64,000 nucleotides of DNA. Origin: Enterococcus saccharolyticus subsp. saccharolyticus. Lineage in GTDB: Bacteria; Bacillota; Bacilli; Lactobacillales; Enterococcaceae. Both the position numbers and the translations under genes were made by a program. Location: NCBI RefSeq assembly GCF_029023825.1, contig NZ_CP118957.1:899501-963500 (forward strand), read 5' to 3'. Below the pieces are notes generated by a model. The model had not been told where the DNA came from and searched no databases. It was given only the letters and a program-made list of their open reading frames with translations. Positions 9,825 to 18,455 of the stretch are shown piece after piece (position 1 is the stretch's first letter; every line of letters begins with the position of its first letter).

Positions 9825-12251
9825 GTCTTAATTTAAAATAATGAAATGTAAATGTAGATTCCTTAGTCATAGCAACTGACAATGATTCTGTCTTAATTTA
9901 AAATAATGAAATGTAAATTTGAATCGTCTCAACTGTCAATATAGCCACTTGCTAGTCTTAATTTAAAATAATGAAATGTAAATCAAGCATATTCAAATAC
10001 CTATTGGGAAAATACTTATGTCTTAATTTAAAATAATGAAATGTAAATATCAAAGAGTATGATGATGTCATGGATGCTTTGAGGTCTTAATTTAAAATAA
10101 TGAAATGTAAATGAAAATATGTTTATCGTTTATGATGACACCATCAAGGTCTTAATTTAAAATAATGAAATGTAAATCAGTATCGAATCAAGTATAAAAA
10201 CAGCGGAGCTTTTGTCTTAATTTAAAATAATGAAATGTAAATTTATAACTATAAGACGGTCTTTTACGTTTACCTTGGTCTTAATTTAAAATAATGAAAT
10301 GTAAATTTTTTAGGATGGTCGTCTAACAAAGGAGAGATGAGGGTCTTAATTTAAAATAATGAAATGTAAATCTAAATCGGCTGGAAAAATTGGTATGATC
10401 AAACGTGTCTTAATTTAAAATAATGAAATGTAAATAAAATCAACGCTAAAATAAACACTCTTTTAGGGGACGTCTTAATTTAAAATAATGAAATGTAAAT
10501 GTCAACATTTGCAAAAGCGTTTAGGACAGGTAAGCCGTCTTAATTTAAAATAATGAAATGTAAATTTTCTCGCTGTACTCATTTTCCTTTTCGGTTTAAC
10601 GTCTTAATTTAAAATAATGAAATGTAAATACTATTCCAAATAACGCTTATGTACTTATTAGACAAGTCTTAATTTAAAATAATGAAATGTAAATAAGCAA
10701 TTCGGGCATTCTTTGATTGGTTCGACGTCAGTCTTAATTTAAAATAATGAAATGTAAATTCTTGTAATCGGAAAGCCCAGCCTAAAGTGTTAAAAGTCTT
10801 AATTTAAAATAATGAAATGTAAATGTGAAAGAAAAACAAGAAGTGACGGCACTGATAAGGTCTTAATTTAAAATAATGAAATGTAAATTTATCATCAGCG
10901 TGGGGTTTTACTTATAAGATAAATGTCTTAATTTAAAATAATGAAATGTAAATTATTTTTCTGTTGGCTCAATCGTATATATCGCTAGGGTCTTAATTTA
11001 AAATAATGAAATGTAAATCTTCTTTAAGTGAATCTAGTGCTTCTAAAACATGTCGTCTTAATTTAAAATAATGAAATGTAAATCCGATTGCCAAATGCTT
11101 GTATCGTCAACGAAATAGTGTCTTAATTTAAAATAATGAAATGTAAATATTGTCAAAATAGTCAACGAATAGCTGATTGTTCTTGTCTTAATTTAAAATA
11201 ATGAAATGTAAATGATAATCGAACATTAGTTAACAAATACATTTTTATTGTCTTAATTTAAAATAATGAAATGTAAATATCAAAAACAAAGACAAGAAAA
11301 GCTTGAATCGAAAGGTCTTAATTTAAAATAATGAAATGTAAATTAACTTAAAATATACACAAAACGGAACGGCAACAGGTCTTAATTTAAAATAATGAAA
11401 TGTAAATAGTGATAAAAATTTCAATTTGGTTGAGTACATGCACGTCTTAATTTAAAATAATGAAATGTAAATGTTAAAACCAGTAAACTACCGGGCACCT
11501 CGTCAGGCGTCTTAATTTAAAATAATGAAATGTAAATACTTATAGAACGGTTGCGATATATGTCTAGGTATCAGTCTTAATTTAAAATAATGAAATGTAA
11601 ATTAATGTTTCGAATAGCTAAATTAAAAATTAGTATTGGTCTTAATTTAAAATAATGAAATGTAAATACGTACAAACAAGATGTCGGGCGCAATGAGCCA
11701 AAAGTCTTAATTTAAAATAATGAAATGTAAATCAAATTATTGGGGCGTTAGTATCGGCTTTTACAGGTGTCTTAATTTAAAATAATGAAATGTAAATAAA
11801 TGTGCAAGAAATTTTAGAGCAACATGATGTAGCGTCTTAATTTAAAATAATGAAATGTAAATCTGGCAGTCGGAGAGTTGTTAGCAGGGTTAATCGGCGT
11901 CTTAATTTAAAATAATGAAATGTAAATCGACATCATCTATAGCTTGATATTTACGTCTGTTAAGTCTTAATTTAAAATAATGAAATGTAAATTTTCGTAT
12001 TTTGCGGTTAATGCTAACACTCTGACAAGTCTTAATTTAAAATAATGAAATGTAAATACGTGCTTGTAAAACTTGGTTGTCTGTTACATTTTTGTCTTAA
12101 TTTAAAATAATGAAATGTAAATATATTTTCAGGAAGAGCATGCTCAAAGAAAAACGAGTCTTAATTTAAAATAATGAAATGTAAATGTGGAAGAAAGGGA
12201 TAAATCAAGGGCTAATACTTTTGTCTTAATTTAAAATAATGAAATGTAAAT
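9825..12251 (+). CRISPR. CRISPR array, leader-distal block: 38 repeats
   Basis: This block continues the same array beyond the insertion sequence: 38 identical copies of the 29-bp repeat with 37 spacers of about 34-37 bp. The last repeat (12223-12251) is perfect, although terminal repeats of long arrays are often degenerate. The final repeat is followed at once by a truncated S66 peptidase gene. These spacers are the oldest if acquisition occurs at the leader. They are now separated from the leader by the IS, so their expression may depend on read-through or on a promoter in or near the element. Confidence 0.98.
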
Positions 12252-12454
12252 TCCAGAACGACAAGGATGGGAGAGAGAATGGTATAAGCCTAATTCAAAT
12301 TATTTCTGAAGAATGTCGCTTAGAAGAATTACCAATTGTCTATAATTCAAACTTTGGGCACACTGCACCAATCATGAGCTTGCCTATTGGTTGTACAATC
12401 GAAATTGATTGTATGAAAAAATCTTTAATTCTTCTTGAATCTCCAGTAAAATAA
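12252..12454 (+). pseudogene. C-terminal remnant of an S66-family LD-carboxypeptidase (MccF-like)
   Basis: The frame running out of the last CRISPR repeat reads LEELPIVYNSNFGHTAPIMSLPIGCTIEID before a stop at 12452-12454. The NFGHT-x-P-hydrophobic-PIG block is the C-terminal signature of S66 serine peptidases (LD-carboxypeptidase and microcin C immunity protein MccF), where the His completes the catalytic triad. Whole proteins are about 300-350 residues; only about 65 remain. The only ATG in frame lies inside the CRISPR repeat at 12239. The Ser-containing N-terminal domain is absent from the window. I infer that the CRISPR locus arrived in this gene, or that a deletion joined them. Confidence 0.75.
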
Positions 12455-12489
12455 CCAGTCCATTTAATTCTAAGTGGGCTGGTTAAATT
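12454..12489 (+). terminator. Terminator after the S66 remnant
   Basis: ACCAGTCC and GGGCTGGT form a stem around a 12-base loop, followed by a weak T-rich tail. It probably served the original peptidase gene and also lies at the end of the converging yitT-type gene. Confidence 0.5.
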
Positions 12490-13383
12490 TTAGGCTTTTT
12501 TATTTGCCGAAAATAATTTGTTTTTAGGCTTCAAATAACTAAATCCTTCGCCTTCTACTTCATGGACATTGATAACTGAAACAAAGGCTTTTTCATCTGT
12601 TTCGTGGACAATCCGTTTTACTTCAGAAATTTCACGTGGACTGACAACGATGTAAATGATATTTTTTGTTTGGTTTGAATAACCACCTTCACCATTGAAA
12701 TAAGTTAAACCGCGTTCGAGTTGCTGCATTAATAAAGGCGCAATCTCTGGATTTTTATCAGACATGATTAAAATACCTTTAGCTGAGTAACCGCCATCCA
12801 AAATGGAATCAATGATTTTAGTAAAGACATAAGCGAAAATTAAGGTGTACATCATACGATTTAAATTGATATAAGATAATGAAAGAATCAAAATAATTAC
12901 GTCAAAAATTAGTAATGACTTTCCAACAGAAATTCCAAAATTTTTCTCTACAATACGTGCGATAACGTCACTACCACCTGTTGTTCCCCCAACTTTATAA
13001 ACCATTCCACTACCAATTCCTGTAATGACACCAGCTAGTAAAGCTACAATGAGCAAGTCGTGTTGTAAATCGATGACTAGTGGGATTTTTTGCCAAAAGC
13101 TTAACCAAAAAGATAAACCCACAGTTCCCAAGATTGTGTAATACAAAGCACGTTTACCTAAAATTCGTCCACCAATAATTATTAAAGGGATATTTAAAAA
13201 TAATGTACTAATAGCTGGATCAATAGAAAATAAGGCGCGTAAAATTAACGTAATTCCTGTAATCCCGCCTTCTGCTAAGTCGTTAGGAATATTGAAAAAG
13301 ACAATTCCAAATCCATAAATAGCTGTGCCTAGAAGAATAACGAAAATATCTCGAATGGTTCGAAATGAAAAAATTGCTTGCAT
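12490..13383 (-). CDS. YitT/DUF161-DUF2179 family membrane protein
   Basis: A 297-residue integral membrane protein of the YitT family. About five to six hydrophobic segments occupy residues 10-205 (for example FVILLGTAIYGFGIVFF and LLIVALLAGVITGIGSGMVY). A soluble C-terminal DUF2179 domain follows at about 215-280. The loop GGTTGGSDVIARIV is typical of the family. The substrate is unknown, and no biochemical role should be assigned. ATG at 13383 follows TAAGGAGGAACATC. The gene stands alone, converges on the S66 remnant and is divergent from the mazG-like gene. Confidence 0.9.
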   Translation of the reverse strand: MQAIFSFRTIRDIFVILLGTAIYGFGIVFFNIPNDLAEGGITGITLILRALFSIDPAISTLFLNIPLIIIGGRILGKRALYYTILGTVGLSFWLSFWQKIPLVIDLQHDLLIVALLAGVITGIGSGMVYKVGGTTGGSDVIARIVEKNFGISVGKSLLIFDVIILILSLSYINLNRMMYTLIFAYVFTKIIDSILDGGYSAKGILIMSDKNPEIAPLLMQQLERGLTYFNGEGGYSNQTKNIIYIVVSPREISEVKRIVHETDEKAFVSVINVHEVEGEGFSYLKPKNKLFSANKKA

Positions 13384-13514
13384 GATGTTCCTCCTTATAA
13401 AATAATCGTTCTAAATGTAGCACGTAAAGATGGAACAGACAATAGTTCTTTTCTATGAATTCTTTTTACAATTTGTTAAGATAGAAAAGGAGAAATTTAG
13501 AGGAGTGGATCATT

Positions 13515-13868
13515 TTGGAGAATCAACGTTCATTAGCGTCGATGCAAGAAGAAGTCGATGCGTATATTCAACAATTTAAATCAGGTTATTTTGGCCCGTT
13601 AGCGCAAATGGCGCGTTTAACAGAAGAAGTTGGGGAATTAGCTCGAGAAGTTAATCATCATTACGGTGAGAAATCTAAAAAAACAACAGAAGCTGCCAAA
13701 ACAGTCGCAGAAGAGCTAGGTGATGTTTTATTTGTGACAATGATTATGGCGAATTCTTTAGATATTGATTTGACAGAAGTTTTTGAAGAAAATATGGAAA
13801 AATTTAATCGCAGAGATAGCTATCGTTTTGAACGAAAAGATGGGAAACAACCTGCGGAAGATAAATGA
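13515..13868 (+). CDS. MazG-like nucleotide pyrophosphohydrolase (YpjD type)
   Basis: A 117-residue all-alpha NTP pyrophosphohydrolase, likely to hydrolyse (d)NTPs to monophosphate and pyrophosphate as a house-cleaning enzyme. The metal-binding motifs are visible: TEEVGELAREV with E37, E38 and E41, and AEELGDVLF with E66, E67 and D70. The start is TTG 13515, preceded by GAGGAG; no ATG or GTG is better placed upstream. The downstream partner is cca after 9 bases, as in Bacillus where ypjD also lies upstream of cca. The natural substrate is not known from sequence. Confidence 0.88.
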   Translation: MENQRSLASMQEEVDAYIQQFKSGYFGPLAQMARLTEEVGELAREVNHHYGEKSKKTTEAAKTVAEELGDVLFVTMIMANSLDIDLTEVFEENMEKFNRRDSYRFERKDGKQPAEDK

Positions 13869-13877
13869 GGTGAGTCG

Positions 13878-15095
13878 ATGAAATTAAAGGTAATCCCTCA
13901 AGAATATCAAACAGCATTACCTATTTTGAAGAAAATTGAAGATGCAGGATTTGAAGCGTACTTTGTAGGGGGGAGTGTGCGTGATGTCTTATTAGGCCAC
14001 CCTATTCATGATGTTGATATTGCGACTAGTGCTTTTCCTGTTGAAATTAAAGAAATTTTTCCTCGAACGATTGATGTAGGAATTGAACATGGTACGGTTT
14101 TAGTACTAGATGGTGATGAACAATACGAAATCACTACGTTTCGAACAGAATCAGCATATCAAGATTTTCGTCGCCCAGATCATGTTGAATTTGTTCGTTC
14201 GTTAGAAGAAGATTTAAAGCGTCGTGATTTTACAATCAATGCTTTTGCGTTGAAAGAAGATGGTGAAATTGTTGATTTATTTGATGGTTTAGTTGATTTG
14301 GAAAACAAAGTTCTACGTGCTGTGGGGAATCCTCATGAACGGTTTCATGAAGATGCGTTGCGAATGATGCGTGGCTTGCGTTTCGTTAGTCAATTAGGCT
14401 TTCAATTGGAAGCAGAAACATTTGCATCTATTTATGAGAATCATGCGCTATTGGAAAAAATTTCAGTTGAACGGATTAATATTGAATTTATCAAATTATT
14501 ATTAGGGCGTTATCGCCAAGCAGGTCTAGAGATGTTTGTGGAAACAGAATGCTATATTTATTGTCCCCAATTACGTAGATTTGGTGAAGGCTTACTCCGA
14601 TTTTCTGAATTAACTGATCGACAAATTGAAAAGGAAATTCATGCGTGGGTTTTGTTAATCGATCAATTAGGATTAGCAGAGACAGAAATTCGACCGTTTA
14701 TGAAAGCATGGAAGTGTTCAAATGAAATTATTCGTACGACACAAGCTGTATTTACAGGATTACAATTTCGAAAAACACAGATGTTTACGAAGCAATTACT
14801 TTATACCTTAGGAGAAGAACAAGCGATTTTAACTGAAGAATTATTGCCCTATTTTGGATTAGATAATGATGTGGTTGCTGTTCAAGAACAATACCATCAA
14901 TTACCGATTCATTCGTTGCATGATTTGGCAATTAGTGGACATGATCTCTTAGCGCATGTTAAGCGAAAACCTGGAAAATGGATGAAAGAAATCTTGACGC
15001 TTTGTGAGCAAGCTGTGGTAGAACAAGTAATTCCTAATGAGAAAAAAGAGTTGCTTAACTATGCAGCAGCTGCAATTGAAAAAAAAGAATGTTAA
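13878..15095 (+). CDS. cca: CCA tRNA nucleotidyltransferase
   Basis: A 405-residue class II CCA-adding enzyme that builds or repairs the 3' CCA end of tRNAs without a template. The nucleotidyltransferase head contains GGSVRD (31-36) and the metal-binding DVD (45-47). The RRDFT motif (115-119) and the neck helix EDALRMMRGLRFVSQLGF follow. Length and order match single-protein CCA enzymes of low-GC Gram-positives. It is cotranscribed with the MazG-like gene and ends at a stem-loop beginning at 15106. Confidence 0.96.
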   Translation: MKLKVIPQEYQTALPILKKIEDAGFEAYFVGGSVRDVLLGHPIHDVDIATSAFPVEIKEIFPRTIDVGIEHGTVLVLDGDEQYEITTFRTESAYQDFRRPDHVEFVRSLEEDLKRRDFTINAFALKEDGEIVDLFDGLVDLENKVLRAVGNPHERFHEDALRMMRGLRFVSQLGFQLEAETFASIYENHALLEKISVERINIEFIKLLLGRYRQAGLEMFVETECYIYCPQLRRFGEGLLRFSELTDRQIEKEIHAWVLLIDQLGLAETEIRPFMKAWKCSNEIIRTTQAVFTGLQFRKTQMFTKQLLYTLGEEQAILTEELLPYFGLDNDVVAVQEQYHQLPIHSLHDLAISGHDLLAHVKRKPGKWMKEILTLCEQAVVEQVIPNEKKELLNYAAAAIEKKEC

Positions 15096-15105
15096 GAATT
15101 TGATG

Positions 15106-15150
15106 CACAATGAGAAAAACTAGTTCTTCTCATTGTGTATTATATTTACT
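15106..15150 (+). terminator. Terminator after cca
   Basis: CACAATGAGAA and TTCTCATTGTG pair perfectly around a 10-base loop. The tail is AT-rich rather than a clean T run, so termination may be partial. Confidence 0.55.
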
Positions 15151-15217
15151 AGAGACAATTGTTATGCTACACTAAGTATGTGGCATTTATTAACCAATAA
15201 GGTAAGGAGAGTTCAAC

Positions 15218-15673
15218 ATGGCTAGACAAATGAAAGCGTTAAAATTACTTTTCCGAAATGGAGAGACTTGGACAATCGATCGTCGTTACATTGGTGATTT
15301 ATGGATCAAGCAAATTTCAACAAGTTTTGGTCGTATTAAAGGTAGTGACTTTGTAGAAATTCACCCATGTGAAGCATTTAAAATTGAAATCTTCCAAGAA
15401 GGCGATCATGTATCAACTCACGATATCAACTTAGGTGGTTTGGAATCAGGAATGTTTGCACGTGCCTTAAAATATGAAGATATCGAACGTATGGAAATAT
15501 TATACGAAACAGGTCATCCTGATGTTATTTATTTCCCATACAAAGATAAATCAACTGATGGATTGGATAATGCATACCAATCAACAAAAATCAGTGAAAA
15601 AACTAAAAATCTTTACATTGTTATCGATCCAAAAAATACTGTAGATGATATCTACGGCAAACACTTCGAATAA
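15218..15673 (+). CDS. Uncharacterised 151-residue protein
   Basis: I do not recognise this protein. It is a soluble, acidic-basic mixed chain without signal peptide, membrane segment or cysteine cluster. It starts MARQMKALKLLFRNGETWTI and alternates short hydrophobic strands with charged turns, which suggests a mainly beta fold. The gene has its own strong AAGGAGAG ribosome site, codon use like the neighbouring core genes, and its own terminator at 15682. These features indicate a real, expressed, monocistronic gene. Nothing nearby gives a clear functional clue. Confidence 0.8.
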   Translation: MARQMKALKLLFRNGETWTIDRRYIGDLWIKQISTSFGRIKGSDFVEIHPCEAFKIEIFQEGDHVSTHDINLGGLESGMFARALKYEDIERMEILYETGHPDVIYFPYKDKSTDGLDNAYQSTKISEKTKNLYIVIDPKNTVDDIYGKHFE

Positions 15674-15681
15674 ACAACAGG

Positions 15682-15712
15682 CGAGAATTCTTTTTAGAAT
15701 TCTCGTTTCTTT
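15682..15712 (+). terminator. Terminator after the 151-residue gene
   Basis: CGAGAATTC and GAATTCTCG form a perfect 9-bp stem with a 6-base loop, followed by TTTCTTTCT. Confidence 0.75.
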
Positions 15713-15737
15713 CTGAAAAAATATAAGGTGGAATGAT

Positions 15738-16502
15738 ATGGCAAAGAAAAAAAACAATACACCGACAAATACTGTTAAAGGGGTATTGTATTCACTTGTT
15801 GCGTTGCTTGTTTTCACGGCGACAGCTGGACAAATTGACTTGTCAAAAGTGGATTGGTCCGATCCAACAACTATTTTGGATGCGTTTGATGATACACCAA
15901 AACAGTTAGCAAATTATCCACAGCTTGATGCGTTACCAGAGTATGATGGTACAAATATTGTGGTGACACTAAATGACAATCATACGACGTTTACCGAACA
16001 AGAATTATCACTTGCCAATGGACCTTGGCAAACTTTTTCTCCGCTTGATTCTCTCAACCGTGTCGGGCCAGCAAATGCTCTATTACATAAAAGTATGATG
16101 CCTAAAGAAGAGCGAGGAGATATCTCAGGTGTGTATCCAACAGGGTGGAAGCAAAAGAAACTTGATGACGGCAAATGGCTATATAACCGCTCGCATTTAA
16201 TTGCTTTCCGTTTTACTGGAGAAAATGATAATTGGCAAAACTTATTTACAGGTACGCAACAAATGAATCAAAAACCAATGAAAGAATATGAAGATAAAGT
16301 CGCCAATTATTTAAAAGAAACTTCCAATCACGTACGATATCGAGTGACACCTTATTTTAAAGGGGATGAACTTGTTCCTCGTGGTGTCCAGATTGAAGCA
16401 CATAGTATTGAAGATCAAGGATTGTGTTTTAATATTTTTATCTACAATGTGCAAGACGGGTATAGTATTGACTATGCTACAGGGGATTCTAGAAAAGCAT
16501 AA
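15738..16502 (+). CDS. DNA/RNA non-specific endonuclease, membrane-anchored or secreted
   Basis: A 254-residue beta-beta-alpha-metal nuclease of the EndA/streptococcal DNase type. A lysine-rich N-terminus and one hydrophobic segment (about residues 14-30) act as a signal or anchor, so the enzyme works outside the membrane. The active-site motif is NRSHL at 150-154, equivalent to DRGH of EndA, with the general-base His at 153. The metal-binding Asn is probably N177 in TGTQQMNQ. Possible roles are extracellular DNA degradation or DNA processing during uptake; the sequence does not decide between them. It is monocistronic, with a terminator at 16504. Confidence 0.9.
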   Translation: MAKKKNNTPTNTVKGVLYSLVALLVFTATAGQIDLSKVDWSDPTTILDAFDDTPKQLANYPQLDALPEYDGTNIVVTLNDNHTTFTEQELSLANGPWQTFSPLDSLNRVGPANALLHKSMMPKEERGDISGVYPTGWKQKKLDDGKWLYNRSHLIAFRFTGENDNWQNLFTGTQQMNQKPMKEYEDKVANYLKETSNHVRYRVTPYFKGDELVPRGVQIEAHSIEDQGLCFNIFIYNVQDGYSIDYATGDSRKA

Positions 16503-16503
16503 G

Positions 16504-16543
16504 ACAGTCACGATTACAATGTGTAGTCGTGGCTGTTTTTTTT
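16504..16543 (+). terminator. Terminator after the nuclease gene
   Basis: A 15-bp stem (ACAGTCACGATTACA with TGTAGTCGTGGCTGT, two G-U pairs) with a 3-base loop is followed by a run of T. Confidence 0.88.
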
Positions 16544-16552
16544 AAGCAAAAT

Positions 16553-16593
16553 AAAAAACGCTAAATTCTGGTTAACCAAGAATTTCAGCGTTT
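16553..16593 (-). terminator. Terminator after rpmG
   Basis: AAACGCTAAATTCTGG and CCAAGAATTTCAGCGTTT pair across TTAA, with one unpaired base. The A-run at 16553-16558 gives a T-run on the minus strand. It converges on the nuclease terminator just to the left. Confidence 0.8.
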
Positions 16594-16603
16594 AATCAAA
16601 CTA

Positions 16604-16753
16604 TTATTTAGTTTCACGATGTAAAGTAACTTTTCTTTCACGTGGGCAATATTTTTGTTTTTCCAAACGATCAGGGTTGTTACGTTTGTTTTTGTTTGTT
16701 AAGTAGTTACGTTCTTTACAAGAAGTACATTCTAATGTAATGTTTACGCGCAT
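16604..16753 (-). CDS. rpmG: 50S ribosomal protein L33
   Basis: A 49-residue L33 encoded on the minus strand, starting [20 protein letters not shown] and ending TLHRETK. The first cysteine pair C9-x2-C12 is present, but the second pair is reduced to a single Cys in KYCPRERK. This would weaken zinc binding, as is known for several Firmicute L33 paralogues. The start at 16753 follows ATGGGAGGGAAAACAG. The gene stands alone, with a terminator on its 3' side and a long inverted repeat upstream (16797-16831). Confidence 0.95.
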   Translation of the reverse strand: MRVNITLECTSCKERNYLTNKNKRNNPDRLEKQKYCPRERKVTLHRETK

Positions 16754-16796
16754 CTGTTTTCCCTCCCATATATCTAGAATATTCCAAGAACTCTCT

Positions 16797-16831
16797 CTCA
16801 GACCAAACTATAATATCACGTTTGGTCTGAG
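16797..16831. promoter_or_regulatory. Perfect 12-bp inverted repeat upstream of rpmG
   Basis: CTCAGACCAAAC and GTTTGGTCTGAG pair perfectly around 11 bases that include TATAAT on the plus strand and ATATTATA on the minus strand. It lies 44 bp upstream of the rpmG start, in the gap before the divergent cyclo-ligase gene. It has no T-run after it, so it does not look like a terminator. An operator or an rpmG leader hairpin is possible. Confidence 0.5.
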
Positions 16832-16983
16832 AAATCTAGCCTTTTTAGCAAATTTTGTTAAGTAATTTTACTTGACGATTCTTCGATGTTTAATTGGTGG
16901 TTAGTTATAGGCGGAACGTGGGTTCCATGTTAAAATAAAGGATGTGCGTAAGAGCTTGAATAGAGTTAAAGGAGTGTGAATTT

Positions 16984-17547
16984 ATGGAAAAAACAGAACT
17001 TCGTCAGTCAGGGATTGCCACGCTAAAAAAACTGGCAGAGCAACCTAAAAAGAAGGCAAAGAAAGAAGAAATGATTTTAGCGCTCTTTTTTGCTTCACGG
17101 ATTTGGAAAGAAGCGAACGTCATTGGTATGATTCGTTCTACCCCGTTTGAATTTAATACAGAACCGATTATGCAACGTGCTTGGGCTGAAAATAAGAGAG
17201 TTGTGGTTCCAAAGTCACTACCGAAGCGTCAGTTAGCTTTTTATGAAGTAGACGCGCGAACAGCTTATCGAACCACTAAATTTGGTGTAGATGAACCGAT
17301 CAGCGCGTTACATGTTTCAAAAGAAGAAATTGATGTGTTACTTGTTCCAGGTATTATTTTTTCAAAAGATGGGTATCGAATTGGTTTTGGCGGTGGTTTT
17401 TATGATCGCTACTTAGCGGAATATAAGGGACGAACCTGTAGTTTAATTTTTTCGGAACAATTGAATAATGACTGGCAACACGATTCATTTGACCTTCCTG
17501 TTGCGCGAATTTTTACAGATACTTTTAAGGGAGTGACGTATGAATAA
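16984..17547 (+). CDS. 5-formyltetrahydrofolate cyclo-ligase
   Basis: A 187-residue MTHFS-family enzyme that converts 5-formyl-THF to 5,10-methenyl-THF using ATP. The diagnostic C-terminal block GIIFSKDGYRIGFGGGFYDRYL (about residues 121-142) contains the glycine-rich nucleotide and substrate loop. The N-terminal basic helix region is normal for the family. ATG 16984 follows AAAGGAGTG. The stop overlaps the start of the rhomboid gene by 8 bases, so the two are translationally coupled. It begins the run cyclo-ligase, rhomboid, yqgQ, glucokinase and rhodanese, an order close to yqgN-P-Q-R in Bacillus. Confidence 0.94.
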   Translation: MEKTELRQSGIATLKKLAEQPKKKAKKEEMILALFFASRIWKEANVIGMIRSTPFEFNTEPIMQRAWAENKRVVVPKSLPKRQLAFYEVDARTAYRTTKFGVDEPISALHVSKEEIDVLLVPGIIFSKDGYRIGFGGGFYDRYLAEYKGRTCSLIFSEQLNNDWQHDSFDLPVARIFTDTFKGVTYE

Positions 17548-18229
17548 TTTATCATTGAACCGTTTAAAACGAACGCCGTTTTTGACATATACTTTCTTGA
17601 CAATTCAAGTTGTGGTCTATCTCTTAGCGTTTTTATTTCCCGGTTTATATTTGGAATTTCGAGGTGCGATGTTTGGCCCATTAGTCGTTCAAGGTCATGA
17701 ATATTGGCGTTTTATTACCCCGATTTTTATCCACTATGGATTGATGCACTTTGCAGTAAATTCGGTTGTACTTTATTTTATGGGACAACAAATTGAAGCT
17801 ATTTATGGACATACGCGTTTTTTTATTATCTATCTCATTAGTGGACTTACTGGAAATGCGATGAGTTTTGCTTTTAATCAAGCAGGTGTGCAATCTGCAG
17901 GTTCAAGTACATCATTATTTGGTTTATTTGGCGCATTTGTTATTTTAGGTGTGCATTTCAAAGGACATCCAGCGATTCAAGGAATGGTTCGTCAATTCAC
18001 GCTATTTATTGGAATGAGTCTATTATTTGGTGTCTTTGACCGTTCGATTGATATGTGGGGACATATTGGTGGGTTAGTTGGTGGTCTGTTATTAGGAAAC
18101 GTTTTAGGATTACCGAATAACGGCAAACGTTACTCGATTCATCTACGAATTATTTCCGGAATGATTTTAGCATTTTTGGTCATTTTTTGTATCGTGTACG
18201 GTTTCAAAAAGTATGAAATACTTGTATAA
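17540..18229 (+). CDS. Rhomboid-family intramembrane serine protease
   Basis: A 229-residue rhomboid protease that cleaves membrane proteins within the bilayer. The six-helix core is visible. The HYGLMHFAVN motif carries H70 and N74, the catalytic Ser is S123 in GSSTSLFGLFGAF, and the catalytic His is H175 in MWGHIGGLVGG. It is shorter than Bacillus YqgP/GluP because it lacks the N-terminal soluble domain and C-terminal TPR. The start overlaps the preceding gene by 8 bases. The substrate is unknown. Confidence 0.93.
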   Translation: MNNLSLNRLKRTPFLTYTFLTIQVVVYLLAFLFPGLYLEFRGAMFGPLVVQGHEYWRFITPIFIHYGLMHFAVNSVVLYFMGQQIEAIYGHTRFFIIYLISGLTGNAMSFAFNQAGVQSAGSSTSLFGLFGAFVILGVHFKGHPAIQGMVRQFTLFIGMSLLFGVFDRSIDMWGHIGGLVGGLLLGNVLGLPNNGKRYSIHLRIISGMILAFLVIFCIVYGFKKYEILV

Positions 18230-18247
18230 TGTTTAGGAAGTGTCTTT

Positions 18248-18454
18248 ATGGAAACTTTATATGATGTTCAGCAGTTATTTAAACAATTCGGTTTGTACAT
18301 TTATGTGGGCAAACGTATCTATGACATTGAACTGATGGCAATTGAATTACAAAAGCTATTCGAAGCGCGGCTTATCGATCGAGAAACCTATTTTACAGCA
18401 CGTGGTATTTTGAATCGAGAACATCGTATCGAAGAAAGCAGGGAGGATTTTTAA
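18248..18454 (+). CDS. yqgQ: YqgQ family protein (DUF910)
   Basis: A 68-residue helical protein with the family pattern YDVQQLFKQFGLYIYVGKRIYDIELM and a C-terminal LIDRETYFTARGILNREHR segment. Its function is unknown. It lies between the rhomboid and glucokinase genes, as yqgQ does in other low-GC Gram-positives, with 1 base before the glucokinase start. This conserved adjacency suggests cotranscription but does not prove a role in sugar phosphorylation. Confidence 0.88.
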   Translation: METLYDVQQLFKQFGLYIYVGKRIYDIELMAIELQKLFEARLIDRETYFTARGILNREHRIEESREDF

Positions 18455-18455
18455 G

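Noticed and set aside
4998-12251. Self-targeting spacers against genes in this window
   Set aside because: Reading the spacers I saw no convincing match to any gene here, but this was by eye and cannot exclude imperfect or minus-strand matches.
12239-12454. Possible intact 71-residue gene starting in the last CRISPR repeat
   Set aside because: Its ATG is part of the repeat and no ribosome site precedes it. The peptide is the end of an S66 peptidase, so I list it as a remnant.
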